Shown here: piece by piece, positions 1-14,090 of the stretch
Position numbering within the stretch: position 1 is the first letter of the stretch
How the letters are laid out: every line of letters starts with the position of its first letter
NCBI GenBank assembly: GCA_940671915.1
Contig: CALNVZ010003434.1
Location: forward strand, 4,371,452-4,435,451
Direction of reading: 5' to 3'
Length of the DNA: 64,000 nucleotides
DNA from: Paracentrotus lividus
Lineage: Eukaryota; Echinodermata; Echinoidea; Camarodonta; Echinidae
Program-made: the position numbers and the translations under genes
Notes under the pieces: generated by a model
What the model was told of the DNA's origin: nothing
The model's database searches: none
Seen by the model: only the letters and a program-made list of their open reading frames with translations

Positions 1-222
1 AAAGAGAGAGAGAAAGAGGAGAGAAAGAGAGAGAGAAGAGAGAGAGAGAGAGAAAGAGAGAGAAGAAAGAGAGGAGAGAAGAGAGAGAGAGGAGGCAGAG
101 AGTAAAGATGATAGAAATGGTGAATGTATGATCAATCAACCAAGAACCAACAAAAGTTAACAAAAAGAAAATAAGAAAAAAAAGAACGAAAAAGAAAGAA
201 GAAGAGAGAGAGAAAGAAAAAA
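1..222. repeat. GA-rich low-complexity tract
   Basis: The window opens with about 220 bases of almost pure purine (GA/GAA runs). No gene is visible. It abuts the noisy left arm of the inverted duplication and may be a contig edge. Confidence 0.85.
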
Positions 223-3200
223 AAATGTTTCCAGTGGCATTTTAAAATGTCATGTCAATATTCCTCTTATCGCTTCTATTGTTCGTGGTCCCCTTCCAGT
301 TCTACCATCAACCCGCGTTAGGTATACCTAGCGACTATATTTCGCTCTCCATAAACTAATAATTAGTAGTTGGCACCTTAATCTTAATAGACTGCCACTG
401 ATTATCACCAACGATCACTCGCCTATATAATTCTTCATTGCATTGTTAAATGAAGAGAGAGGGAAGATAAAACCTTTACCAGGTCGTAGACGATGGTGTT
501 TTTCTCTACATATATCGACAAACTGGGGGATAGAGAAGTAATGCATCATAGGCTCACAAATCCTCTTGAAGGATTGGTCCTTTGGCAGACTCAAATGCAC
601 ATTAGCCAGCACCCTCCAGAATAGGGTCCATACCTAATCTTACCTATCTCGTAATAAATAGGCTATCTAGTATCGAATGTTCACAATTCATAGTGTTCTG
701 ACAACGATGTAAATTGGGGGACTCTCGCCATCACAAATACTCATGAAAAAGTCTCAAGTGCGACGGGGTCATCGTAAATGCGACTCTACATGATTTATCA
801 TCCAGATACGATTGCGGCACCAAAGATAATAACATATTGCGGACGTGCCATTGTTATAGATACGATCCAAATAATAATATCATAATTTCCAAAAATATAT
901 AACGGCTACATCCGAGAATAAATAACAGTATGCTATACTCATTTCCATGGAGGATAGATTCAGCCTTATCTGGTTTACTCAGTATAATATTTGTTTTAAC
1001 AATAGCATCATCATTGATATCATGATTGAGGGGTATTATGCTGAATATGCTGAAGTTACTGAATTCCTGTAAAGTTGTATGACTCATATCGAGAACTCAC
1101 TTTTGAAATGCCATTCTATCAGCCACTACGACCAATAACAATAACAGATATCCTTACTACAATAACGGAAAACATTTATCCATCAACACAATTACTCGTC
1201 TCCAATCCATCAGGATCACATATTTCTAAGACCCATTTTGCGCAAATACCGACGTTAGAACCCAGTGTCGTATTGGAAGTTATCTCTTATAAGCATCGTT
1301 AACGTGCTGATATTCAACTATTATTCACATATTGTCACTTGTTAAATATGCCAATGCCATAACTAGTAAATTCAACCGATAACTTAGGACCCAGTCGTTG
1401 TAAATATAAATGAACATATTAGCATATCGACAGCGATTATCTAATTTTATAGATAAGGAACATAAAAAAAATTAAGAAATTTGACAATGAAACCAATTAA
1501 CAATGGCAACTTGAAGACACAGTCGTATAAAAAGAGTCACTCTTAAAAATTATGACCATCTGTAAGGACACTACAATGAACCCAACCTACGAATGAATTT
1601 CGACCAGCTGAGTCTCAATCGAATTTATAACTATGTCGCTTCATACAAGTCCTACATTCCAAATGTTGAACAATTTTCTGGGCCCTGAGTGAGTCTATCA
1701 GCCATAATGTATCTTCACTCATTCCATATTACTCCCCAATATCGAATACCCAGTTTATAGCCCATATAACGCGATCAGACACGGCGAGTCTATCTTCTAC
1801 TTCAAATCATGCCACTATTTAGACATACTACCTATATGCCTATTCACATAAGTGAATTCATTATTTACCCAATAGCGTCTGGCTCTCGTAAAGAATCTTC
1901 TTCAAATGAGCAGAGATCGAGGACTAGGTATAGCTAGGCAGCTGGATATGGACTGAGCCACCTCAAGTTTGTTGATAGCCTAATCGAGGCACCCAATATC
2001 TTAGTATACTTAAAGGTTGCGACTTAAATTAAGTTCATATTTCTCCTTACTGTTGACGCGTAGCTACTAACCAAATCTATTCATCCGAAGCATAGAAGCC
2101 CTCACCTCCACCCTCAATATAATATGTGAGTCACTTTAAGTACTTTGATATTCTTAGTAATCAATAGAGCAGTTCTACGATCTAAGACTACTCAAACTAT
2201 TGCAACCCCTATATTATCGATATGGACGTACTAGTCGATATGTATATCACAGAGTATCTTATGAAAACTAGTATGCGAATAGTGGCCCGCGATACAAACA
2301 GCCTGGCAAATGCTCGCCTTAGGAGCGTTCGCAGCATGAAGAGCGTAAAGAGAATTGAGTTAGATCCGTTTAGTAATATGGATCGATGACAACTACCAGT
2401 CGAGCATAGATCATTAACTTAAGACAAGCAATTTCTAGGTCAAAGTAAATAAGAAAAATCATTAATAAGATCAATAGAAACGTAGCATAAAATATATGAT
2501 TTTTACATATGTTGGTACTACATATGATATTATGATTCATTACAAATATTTCACCTCGGATGGGTGGGGCGGAACATTGGTTGAAATGTCTTTAATAAAA
2601 ATTCATTACTTAATTTTGACTCTAACTATACAGTTTCCTATTTCGAATTATCGTTCCATTATTACCAACCTAGCCTGAACCGTAATTCTTCATTTATCCA
2701 AAGGGGTATTCTGGAGACTAATCTGTCCTATCTCTCTTCGTTAGCTGATTCAGGAACCGACTTGCTCTCTATACACATTTCAGCCCATTGCACCTAACAA
2801 AAAGTACTCTACATTGGTTGACAACATTTGTACACTCAGCTATTTTGTTAAACAAAAATGGAGTTCATATCAACCTTCAACTGATCTCCCTCTTAAAAAT
2901 CAGGCTAGGTAATCTTATCATCTTTAATTGCTCGTATCATTTTAAAGATTCGGTGCATCATCGCTTATATCTTTTTTTCGTCTCTTACTACCTTTCACAA
3001 CGCGTCAATCTGTCCCGTAATATAAATTAAATCTAGTCTCGAGTCTCTTATTTCTTATTACGTGCTATGTATTCATGTCTCTATATCTCCGTTATACGTA
3101 CTAGGCATATAATCCATCTCCTCCAAGTTAACCTACACGAAAGCGACCCCCGGCCCCGCCACTCACCATTTTTTTGTAAATACAATTAATTAAACAAGAT

Positions 3201-4022
3201 ATTTAAAAATTATGAGAGAGCGACCAGAGCGACGTCTTTTCTTTGAATTTCTTTCCATATCTTCGGCCCACTCATCTATCTAACTTCGAACACTTTTCTT
3301 CTCTAAACACCTTTTCTTAAAGATTGTATCTACTTTGTTAATGATGGAAAATCTATTCTATCCTGTTCGCTCTTCTTAAGTACGGGCTCATAAAAAACTA
3401 AAGTTAACTTTAAAATTGTATATTAGGGGGTATTATGTTTTGATTGACACACGCTTTTATTACCTGAAGAAGCATTAATAGTGAGTTCCACTATTAATGA
3501 TTATTGTATACATAACCATTTTATTTTTATCCCTAATATAAATTACTGTTTTCTTAAGTTCTAGCGAAACAATTGTTGTTTACGTCAGGTTTGAACATGT
3601 GCCCAAATGATATTTCATAAACATATCATGAAGCTGATGGATAAAAACCATGATAAGTATAGAATTATATCAAGAAATAAATTAGAAAAAATCGGTTAAA
3701 CGTTTAATATTTACCGCTTTAATCTGGTCTTAGATGTTTAATGATTTTACTAGTGTAAAATACGACAAATGACGGCGATGATCGGTAGGTAAATGAGGAA
3801 TGGAACAATAATGATAACCTAATTAAAAAAAACAATTAAAAAAATAATCAATCCATGGATATCTTAAGAATTAAGTTGAATTATTGAAGACAAATAACAA
3901 ATTATAAGCCAAAAACCGTGATATATGGCAACAAAAGAGGTTGTGTGTGTCGTAGTCTATATCGTCAACTTGGAGAAAAAAAAAGCGAAAAGAGTATCAC
4001 AAGTGGATAAATATAAACACAT

Positions 4023-4130
4023 TATGGCCCGAATTCACAAAGGAAGGATCTAGCAGAAAACCAACGGATTACCGAGTGTGAATCCGGGAGTCTTTAATGT
4101 AGTTGTTTTAATCGACAGGCCCCTCCACTG
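4023..4130. repeat. Degenerate copy of the GAATTCACAAAGG MITE
   Basis: The 18-mer GGCCCGAATTCACAAAGG at 4026 is identical to the end of the MITE at 45312-45575, and the following bases loosely follow that element read from its right end. No counterpart is visible in the matching part of the right arm (11870-12320), so this insertion is in one arm only. The far end could not be placed. Confidence 0.5.
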
Positions 4131-7100
4131 TTGAGTCCACATTTTAGATTTATGGATATCTCAGCAAGCAGTTGATCCTATTAACTATGGAAAGAAACTT
4201 ATTTGATTGAGCGCTCTTGGATTTGATGTGATTGCCACGGTCCAGAGTACCATTCGCTTTAGTGTTAAATTAACTCAAATGTCTCTCTCTGTAATACGAT
4301 TGGTATCTCTTAATGAAAGAGATCCTAGAGGGTGCCTAAATTTCGACTTCCTAAACCTACATCATAGTGGTTATTCAAGAATATGCATGTAACGATTTTC
4401 AAATCTTATAACCTACTAGAGAGTTTGAATACCGATGTGTCACTCGCTCATAGGCCAGAGAATCCTAGCGCTTTTCTAAATTTTTGATGCTGATGGACAT
4501 TATATTGTAACGTTTTGCGTATGTAATTCTTTATACAATGTTATAGCCCAATTATAATACTTAACTACATTGCGTTGTATGAATGATTACTGTTACACAG
4601 TACATTATTTGCTGTAACAGTTTGACACTCCTGATATAAGATACTATATACTATATAAATTATATTATTATAGAACATATATTTATAAAAGCTACCAGAC
4701 AAAACTTGTGCATCCGACTATTATCGGTTTTTCTCCTCTTATTAGCGGTGTTTTTTTGAAACTCAAAATCATGCCCAGGGCTCTATTTTATTTTATTATT
4801 TTAGCTGGCTGAAATGATAAATATTTAGATTTTATATTTTTATTTCTTATTCTTGACTTCAAGCCTGTTTCTATTATTCTGCCTTTTCCTCACAAACAAC
4901 CATAATCGCATCCCAGGGTCCCTACGTTGTGTAAATTGCAATTGAGAAATCAGATGTGTGTAAAACCGGCCTAACATATATGGAAACATCTTACATACAT
5001 ACTTCATAATCTCAGCAGCGATATATTAGGAATGTATTAACTTTTCTTGAAAATTAATGACTCTAATATCAAGTGCATCATTTAAATCAAGATATATAAT
5101 AGGAAAGAGTCGACCTGAAAAAGTATAACTTGAAATATGTAAATGAAATAATGATATGAGCACAAGAAGCTCCTCTAATACGTCCTAACAAAGTAATTAG
5201 GAAATTCATATGTGTTTCAGTTGACATACTATATGATTTCATGAAAGTTGTAAATAAACGAAGGAAAGATTATAAATCTGATCATCGATTTTCTGTCAAC
5301 ACATATCAATAATCTACTTCTAATATTCGATAGCTTTCCAACTAAAATACTCTTCAGAACAAGTCCTTGTGGAGAGGATCGAATTGTATGACGAATATTC
5401 GGGATGTCTTTCATATTAGAGGTATTGGTCGCTAGCCAGAAAAAATTTCAGTAGTTCCCGGGCTTGTCGACATACAATACAATTTGTTTACACAAGTATG
5501 GATCTTGTCCACTGAACCTGATTGCACGAACAACAATCCATTACCCTATGGACCAAAGACCTCTTTGTTAGATATGCACTGGTGATTTGACAACTCCACC
5601 TCAATTGTACTGGCCAAAAAGGTTATAACGCAGTGTATATCTTTTGTGGCCTTCTATTTATAATTTTTTCATTGGTTGGCAAATACTCCCGAATTAACTT
5701 TTTGGGAAGGAATTTATATACCTATTATACGCCAATACATACCGTAAAGTATGTATCGTCTTGTAGTAATGGTAACTGGCTATCCTAATTCTCTCCTTAA
5801 TAACAAACGTAAAATAGCTAAAACATGATATGACAGCTTAATCCTACATTATCATCATACATCTCATTAACCGCTTAGTTATTATATAACAAAGGAATAT
5901 CCCGTCAACAAAAGATCTCATTTGATTATAATGTGATAAGGATGAAGACCGAAAACTGGAAACTAAATAAAACATGAGAATTGATGAAGAAAAAGAGTAT
6001 GTGTTAAAGTTTCAGTTGGTAGTATAATTAATCACATTACAATAAGTTTATCCCCCCGCACTAGTACCTAAAGAATAGTTTTTATGAATAACATATAATT
6101 ACTCAAAACTACATTGGCAGAATCCAGGAGGTGACCAGGGCGCTAGGTCAAGCCACCGTACCTCCTACTCTAATTTGTTATTTGTTATATTATGGAAGGA
6201 AACCTAGGAATTCATTAAGGAGTGTACAAAAAAAGGAAAAACAAAGAGAGCTATCAATGATATATTTTGAAGAAAAAATGAATGAATAATAGTAAAGTTA
6301 TGAGCGGATTTGAATGTTGTGATCACTACCTATAATGGTAAACTGAAAGGACTACATCACACATTGGCCAACGGCCCAATATTGTGTAGCAATTCTGTAC
6401 TTCCTTCAATGCGAAGCAACAACCCTCGATTCAACTTCTATCACCTTAATATATCAGCCCATTTTCAACAAATTCCTGTCTCTTTTAATCTTAGTTGCCA
6501 ATCTTAGATATCAGTCTACAGATGAAGTTAATTCATGTGTTGGAGACCAGTATAATCACAAGTTCACAAATGAAAGAATGATTATATTGACAGTAAGTGT
6601 AAGAAGTCTATTATATGTACTACGCATATAATAGTAAATGAGTGTGTGAAAGATGACAGCATCGATATTTTTTTGTATATGTCTATATAATGGAGTGAAC
6701 GTTTTTCTTACATGGGTGATCTACTACCTCTTGGGTACTGCTTACCCATGTGTGATGGAATACGTCCACTACTCGTTAGTGTAGTCACAACGACTTCAAG
6801 TATTGTGTTCGTTTTATCAGCCATCTCAATTGTGTAGTTATTAATATCAATTAATTTTATCCACAACTATTCTTTAACTGTTTTCTTTCTCACTTTTTGT
6901 ATCTCAATCAACTCATACTGACATCCTGTATAGTGGGTCTTCATGTGCTTCCTTTAAGAAAATTAGAGACAATAAATAAACATATATATATGACAAAAAA
7001 AAATAAACAGAAATTGTGTCGTCAAAACAGTATGCGGATGTTGCTTTTACAGTATTTTTTTAATGAACGAACATGATCAAACTTCAGTAATTTGTCAAAC

Positions 7101-7239
7101 ATATTATAAAAAGAAATAATATAGAATAAGAATAAATATAGTAAAAAAAAGTGTAGTGATGATACAAAATGATCGATGCTACAACAGCCAAAAGAGGTAA
7201 TATATATGTATGATGAACCGTGATTACACAGATACATAA

Positions 7240-7500
7240 TTACCTTGAGATATGAAAGTGATGATATGATGGTTGAGATGTGATGATGATGGGTGTGTGT
7301 GGTTCTATGACTTGAATGCATCGTGTTATGGTACTGACTTGATGATGATGATGATGATGGAATGATGATGGATATGACTGATGATGATGGAAGATAATTG
7401 CATGACGGTGGTGGATAGATGACGATGATATATTAATAATGATAGTATGATATAATGACAAAGATTATACTAATGCTTGATTGATGATGAAGATATGAGG
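7240..7500. repeat. GATGAT microsatellite
   Basis: An imperfect run of GAT/ATG triplets. It is the left-arm counterpart of the CATCAT tract at 10435-10735. Frames across it give histidine- or methionine-rich peptides that come from the repeat alone. Confidence 0.85.
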
Positions 7501-7689
7501 AATTGATGCTGATGCGATCTTAGATAATGAGCACGTTTAGGTCTACATGTCAGATTATATAGAATGTGCGAGAAGAGTGTTGTTACACGCCGCTGTTAAG
7601 TAACGTACTAAAAGTAAAATGTTAACAATAATAAGATGTGTTATCTCCGATGTAATTGCTACTCTTTGATACATCCATGTTCAAAAACA

Positions 7690-8100
7690 ACAATAATCAT
7701 ATCAGGCGGCGGCATCCAAGAACAATCTAATGAATGCATTCCTCAGAGGGCTAGTAGGGCGGCCCAATATGCGTACCTGTGGGACAAAAGCGGGCTCTAT
7801 TATTGTAGAATGGCCCGGTAAGTTGTTGTGTGACTCCTGGTCGCGTCCTCTACTGCTAAAAAGTATATATATATATATACTATAGTCATATTATATATAA
7901 TACTGATACTTATATATTAGTATGTATAAGAAAATGAATGAATCACGATCGCGCCAAATTGTCTGGCGGGACAAAAGCCGGGGGTGGTGCTTCGGCGAGG
8001 AGGAGGCTGCGGCTACCATATGTTTTCAACGATGTATGTTAATCCGTCGGCGCATGGTGCCCGTGTTAAAAGCATGTGTGTACTTGCTTGGTCTTGCGTT
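7690..8100 (-). repeat. Two degenerate copies of the dispersed GACAATTGGGCC repeat (left arm)
   Basis: 7690-7860 and 7922-8030 read as reverse complement resemble the paired units at 9983-10108 and 10131-10262 (shared GGGACAAAAGC and ATGAATGCATT cores, GTGTGACTC tail), separated by TA runs as on the right arm. They belong to the inverted duplication. Confidence 0.65.
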
Positions 8101-8420
8101 GTTCTCTATTCTGCTTATATATATATATATATATGAATGAATTAAGACAGGATAAAGAGTAATGCCAGAAAACTAAAATCATAGATTTTATGTAAATAAA
8201 GGAGTTCTATTCTTACTCTTCAATAATTTGATAAGTGCAAGTTCAACACCTCTTCGTCCCAGTGTCTTTTTCGTCGAACACCAATGACACTACGACTCGA
8301 AGAGTCGTGTACTTTCCCGCCTTGTTCAATTTTTGAAGCTTACTGTTCTTCTTTAATTAATTAAAAGAAATCTTGAGTGCAAATTATATTGAATATTGAG
8401 ATTTCTGTATTCGTTCATTT

Positions 8421-9660
8421 AATTTTTTTTTTTTTTTTTTTCCAAAACGTGGAGTCAAGGAGATTTCTCATTAAATTTCCCCATGGCCACAAAACTGGTA
8501 AAAGTCAACAACAATAAATTAGAAATATAGGTTAATTTATTGGAGCAATTTGAACGCAAAAGTAACGACTTAATTTGAACAACCAGCACATTTTGAAACA
8601 ATATGCTTCATTGTGATAAAATGTATAAAATATAGCATGATGAATAAAATAGAGGACAAACCATTCAATGGATACACTTTTCAAAGCACTTATAGTGCCA
8701 TCACAATGAATGCCAAAATAACATTAACGTTATTAATACGAATGACAACCAAACACAAATTACAATGCACTTTTTATATTATTATAAAAGAGAAGGTAGT
8801 TCAACGTGAAAGGTTATTTCATGATTGATGGCAGGCAGACAATAAACTGATATAATAATATACCCTATATTGCCTGTCATCGGCTGGAATATTGCATTTA
8901 ATGATTATCATCTAAATGATCCTATCAGTTTCCCGCTGTCATGAAAACATGTGTATAAAGGAGTTGTATATTATTCATTCAGCCCGCCCAACTCCACCAC
9001 TTCGTCCGATCAAAATGATTATACACTCTAACAATATTTTCCCGCCATTCACTATCGCGAATATTCTCGTCCCGCTTGCTCACTTTGAGATCATGCATTC
9101 GTTGTGCCATGGATAAGGCGTATTAGCGACGCGTCCTGCTAAGCACGTGGTATTATTTCCCTATATCAAACGGGAAGCGCGCGCCATCGTATAGAGTCAC
9201 GAAGCGTACCATATAGATGATGGTATATTGTTTGCCTTGATTCTTCGATTATGGTTATAATAAACAGTATCAATTTTTTGTTGTGTGTGAGTATTATAAA
9301 GTCAGTCTTCTACGATCATATAATATGAGCTGAAAGTTGAAAGTTTATATCAGCACTCTATGGCCTGAGAAATATTATGAGAGCAAATAATATAATACAA
9401 ATTCATTTGTGTACAGAGTTTCTGATTACGGATTATGACGGGAGTCCTCAGCTAAATAGTTTTGATTCTTCTTTTGTGATTCTCAGTGCATTAGGCGTAT
9501 CATACGAATCCTTAGAATATTGAATATTGAAAAAATACTAATATTCATACATTAATTTATCACATAATTTTAGGGAGAGTGATGTGTGCTTTTTAACGAA
9601 ACATGATGCATTGTTATCTTACATGTATTTATGAGCAGAAAGCTCTGCTCGTTAAATTAA
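8421..9660. other. Apex region of the inverted duplication, no gene seen
   Basis: A poly-T run (about 8420-8442), then AT-rich sequence in which I could not follow arm-to-arm similarity with confidence. The axis of symmetry should lie near 9000. No exon, RNA gene or recognisable repeat was found. Confidence 0.5.
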
Positions 9661-9720
9661 ATAAATTATATATATATATATATATTATTAATATATATTA
9701 ATATATAAATATATATAATA

Positions 9721-9965
9721 TATATGAATAACACAGTTGATAAAGAAGAATGCAAAAACATAAAATCATAGATTTTATAATAAAGAGCATAGCTCTCAAA
9801 ATTGAAAGGCGAAGTCACACTCTTCGCAGTGCTCATGGTGTTGACAAAAAGAGCACTGACGAAGAGTGTGACTTCGCCTTTCAATTTTAGAGCTATGCTC
9901 TTTATTATAAAATCTATGATTTTATGTTTTTGCATTCTTCTTTATCAAACTGTGTTATTCATATA
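9721..9965. repeat. Near-perfect palindrome, about 110-bp arms
   Basis: Arm 9721-9834 pairs with 9851-9965 around a 16-base loop (9835-9850). I count three differences, each a single base missing from the left arm. TA microsatellites flank both sides. It could be a fold-back MITE inserted in TA-rich DNA. No terminal duplication can be defined because the flanks are TA runs. Confidence 0.85.
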
Positions 9966-9982
9966 TATATATATATAATATA

Positions 9983-10262
9983 CACAGTAGCAGACGCAGA
10001 CCAGAGTCACACAATGAATTTACCGGCCCCATGCGTGAACATAATAGAGCCGCTTTTGTCCCCCCAGAACAATTGGGCCCGAAATGCATTCAATTCTATT
10101 TTCTATATAATATATATATATATATATATGCAGTAGAGGACGCAGACCGGAGTCACACAACGAACTTACCGGGCCCATGCATAAACATAATAGAGCCGCT
10201 TTTGTCCCCAGACAATTGGGCCCCCGAAATGCATTCATTTCGATTTTCTTGGATCCGCGCCT
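9983..10262 (+). repeat. Two tandem copies of a dispersed repeat
   Basis: Units 9983-10108 and 10131-10262 share the order GACGCAGACC, AGTCACACAA, GGGCCCATGC, AATAGAGCCGCTTTTGTCC, CAATTGGGCCC and AATGCATTCA, and are separated by a TA run. A third diverged copy lies at 57144-57276. The family is not identified. It has no coding capacity. Confidence 0.75.
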
Positions 10263-10434
10263 GATATGTATATATTTTGTTTTTGACTGGGATGTAATCA
10301 AAAGAGCATATTAACATCGAATAAACACATCTTTATTTAACATTTTACTTTTAGTATCGTTACTTAACAGCGCCTGTAACAACATCATCTTCTCCACATT
10401 CTTATATCTGACCATGAAACCAAACCTCATCATT

Positions 10435-10574
10435 ATCAACATCGTCATCAGCATCATCCTCATCTTCATCATCATCAGCATTAGTATAATCTTTGTCATT
10501 ATATCATAACTATCATTATTAATATAATCATCGTCATCATCACCACCACCGTCATCAATGTCTTCATCATCATC

Positions 10575-10606
<32 letters not shown>

Positions 10607-10630
10607 CATCATCACCACCATCATCATCAT

Positions 10631-10662
<32 letters not shown>

Positions 10663-10735
10663 ACATCATCATCATCATCTTTATTATCTCATTATTAATG
10701 TATTGTTATCACCGTCATCATCATAATCATTATCA
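10435..10735. repeat. CATCAT/CATCAC microsatellite
   Basis: About 300 bases of interrupted CAT triplets, densest at 10560-10680. Confidence 0.9.
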
Positions 10736-11901
10736 TTGGCTGTTGTCAGCATCATCATTTGTATACAATATTATTGTTATTATACCTGTTCCCAATAATC
10801 GAAGTTCTTCAACAACACACAAACAACTATGAAGAGAAATCGTTTTGATAAGATTTATTTGTTAATTTCACACATAATACAAGCAAGTAGAAAAAAGGGA
10901 AAATTGTTAACATTCCAGGAATGCTTTAAAACGAACACAACATGTCATGAGAGGCACTTATTCATACACGATACAAAGAGAAATGAAGTCACATCAAATT
11001 ACATCAGCAAGAAAATATAATCTCTACTAAATATTATTGGTCCAAACCCCATTTTTGTCCCAGGTCACAAATATCTCACGTCCTATACATAGGACCGAGA
11101 ATAGCCGGACAGCATCTAAAATGGGACTTTTAGGGTGTTGGACCAGTTGCGTGAAGGAACAATGCTACTATATATTGTTTTGTTATAAACAAAAACAGTC
11201 CCCAACATATATATGTTTATGTATTGTATTCTAAAAACATGGCGTTATATACCCAACTGAATAGATGTTTAGCCAGTTACCATGGTTACAAAAACTTTAG
11301 GTATGTAAATTGGGTATAATAGTATATAAATTACCTCCCAAATCGATTGCCCCCAAATCATGGAACTAGAAGCGTTATATTGTCAAGAGTGGAGGGTCAA
11401 ATCGACCACATTCTAGGTCCATTGGGTCCCTACGCTATTACGCGTCAATCAGGCCATAAAAGATGTATGTCGACAAGGCCCGGAATAATGATGATCCCAT
11501 AGACTCCCGAATGGGGTCAATTCGATCCTTCATGTTCTAGAGTAGCGCTGATCATTAACTTCCTCTTGCTTATCATATTATACTTAAAAAAAAACATAAA
11601 TGAATTTCCTAATTACTTATAATAAACTTTGCATATATAATTCACTCTTCATCATCTTATAATGATAATATTGATAATCAAGATTAATACTATTTCTATA
11701 TCGCTTGATATAAAGTTTTTGTACGCTTTACACACATGATTACTCACGCATTTACACAACTAAGGACGGAGTGTTGTTGGCCTGGGAAAAGGCAGAAATA
11801 TAGAAAGGCCTTGAAAGTCAGAAGAAAAAAAAATCATCAAATTTATATTTACAGCCAGTAATCTGTTGTACTAGGAAAAGGCATGATTCTAGCTTAAAAA
11901 G

Positions 11902-11907
<6 letters not shown>

Positions 11908-11936
<29 letters not shown>
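11908..11936. repeat. TA dinucleotide run
   Basis: Uninterrupted TA repeat inside the right arm. Confidence 0.9.
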
Positions 11937-11945
<9 letters not shown>

Positions 11946-14090
11946 TCAAAATTTTATATCTTCATACCGATTAGTATTCATATTGCTTAAATGTAAATTA
12001 CACAAAATTCATTAATGTCCAATCTCAAAATCTCAAACCATCGTGAGAAATTAGTTATAATTTAAAATCGTATAACATGCAATTCTTGAATAACACATGT
12101 ATGTAAAACATCGAAATATGGCACTCCTTTTCATTTAAAATAAGAAGGAGGACATTAATAATAATAATAGGTACATCAGACACAATTTCCATGAAAACGT
12201 AACAAATGCAACATGAGGTACATAAAAATTTAAATTTGCTATCGATGTTTCATGTACGAACCTGGCAAAACCGTGCATAATTCTAAAAGCTAAGAAAAAT
12301 GTGTATTTTGTTCCATTCATTCGACTATTGTCGTCCTTTGTCGTTTATAGTTCTAAAATCTAAGACCAAATTGTATTTCGTTTCATTCATTCATTGTTAC
12401 TAATATGGTTTTACCATCAGCTTCATGATGAAGTTATGAATATCATTTGGGCACATGTAAACCTCGTAACCAACAATCATGCTTAGTCATATTTATATTG
12501 TAAAAATAAAAGTATGTATCACAATAAACATATGAATCATATTATGCTTCATGGTCAATAAAAGAGTGTGTCATCAAAATATATACCACCAACAAATTTA
12601 AAGAATATATCTTTTTATGACCGTACTTAAGAGACACAATAGAATAATATTTCATCATTAACAAGTAGAACAATCTTTAAGAAAAGAGTGTTGGAAAAGT
12701 ATGAAGAAGCCGCATTGAAAACTCTCAAAAACTCTCAATTTTTAATTTTATTTATTTAAAATGTACGACATATTATTACAACCGTGAAGTATAAACGATG
12801 ATCAACAAATCTTAAAATTTAACAAATAACATCCATTTTTAGAGGATCATGAAGATCATCATTTTGTTTAAAATACTGAGTTGATTTTCAATATTAGATA
12901 TTTTCATGTACGTCCACATCATATTCCAATATACCCCTTGAATATCAATTAACGTCAGTATCACTATCAGAAATATATATAGTCATAAATAATTTCACCA
13001 ATTCAATGAAACTTGTACATCTTCCTATAGAATTTCGCTTCTATATGATTCTTGCCGACTTATTGTCAACATATATCACGAACAAAATTACCTCTCATGC
13101 AACGCACAAGGCACATTATTGTGTTTTTGGAATTGATGTTTTCAAACTTACCATATAAAACGTTATGTATAAGGGGTTGCAATATTGCGTAGCATTTTGT
13201 GGATATTTGAATATGAATTGAATATGAACTCACATATAATGAGAGGGAGGGTGTTATCAGAAAAGAGAATGCTCCGAACGGAAGGGAAAATGATTAATTT
13301 AAGTAATCAAACTAATGGATTGCCTATCCCAAACTCGTTTCCATGCAATTAAATATAGTGTTTGTCGACGTTGGGTAATATTGTATCACCTATTGAAAGC
13401 ATATGACTTCTATGTGCAGATTATAAGATCGAGGCAGCGTTAGGGTATAAGGACAAAGTTGAATGTACATCTACCCCCCTTTTCACAATTTGAATGTGGG
13501 ACTGATGAGGATGTATATAATTTCACATGGTTCGAATATTATGCGGGTTGTTCATAAATGACATAGCAATAATGTTCTTTATTTACAACATATAGTAATT
13601 GAATTCTCTATGCGCTTTGCAATTTACATAAAAAGGTTATAAATAATCTGTTCTATACGACACTGTCACCTGCTGTATTTAACGGGAGAGTTGAAGGAAT
13701 ACATTGGTAGAAGGACTGTTGGTGGTCTTGGATGTGGGTTATATTCTCATTCTAAAACTTTAAAATTCAGTAACTTCAGCATATTCAGCAAACCCTCCCC
13801 TTAGAAATGATGTAACCAAATTCTTTATAAGTTATTCTCAATCAATCCAAGATGAGACTCTGTTTTTCTCACACAGACGCATACTTTGCCCTTGATAATC
13901 ATCGTCAACTCCTTACTCAAATTTCGAGACCAACACAAATTTTGAAAGACTTCCTTATCACAGGAAAGTAGGACCTCATCTCTGCTTATCATTTACAAAA
14001 CATCCTAGCATTGCATTTCCTATTCCATGTCATACATGCGTCACGACCTGGAAAGGTTCTTATTTTGCTCTTTGTAAATATTAATATATT

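Larger units (their letters stand above)
450..8420 (-). repeat. Left arm of a large, noisy inverted duplication
   Basis: Read as reverse complement, this stretch follows 9690-14090 in order. Anchors I matched by eye (left with right): 472-495 with 14040-14062; 1040-1066 with 13764-13790; 1648-1669 with 13483-13503; 2110-2220 with 13160-13260; 3310-3660 with 12410-12690; 4800-4960 with 11740-11870; 5192-5215 with 11598-11620; 5700-5790 with 11280-11330; 7425-7478 with 10478-10530; 7585-7640 with 10345-10385; 8130-8350 with 9721-9965. Between anchors, identity is low and the left copy carries many extra single bases, so it is nearly twice as long as the right copy. No gene is visible and small open frames here are chance. 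It may be uncorrected sequence or an old duplication. Confidence 0.8.
9690..14090 (+). repeat. Right arm of the large inverted duplication
   Basis: This is the cleaner of the two arms, matched in reverse to about 450-8420. It contains the 9721-9965 palindrome, two dispersed repeat units, a CATCAT microsatellite, a long TA run at about 11908-11936, and otherwise unremarkable AT-rich sequence. I saw no gene in it. Confidence 0.75.

Noticed and set aside
7022-7461. Histidine/serine-rich open frames on the minus strand
   Set aside because: They are translations of GAT/ATG microsatellite in the noisy left arm.
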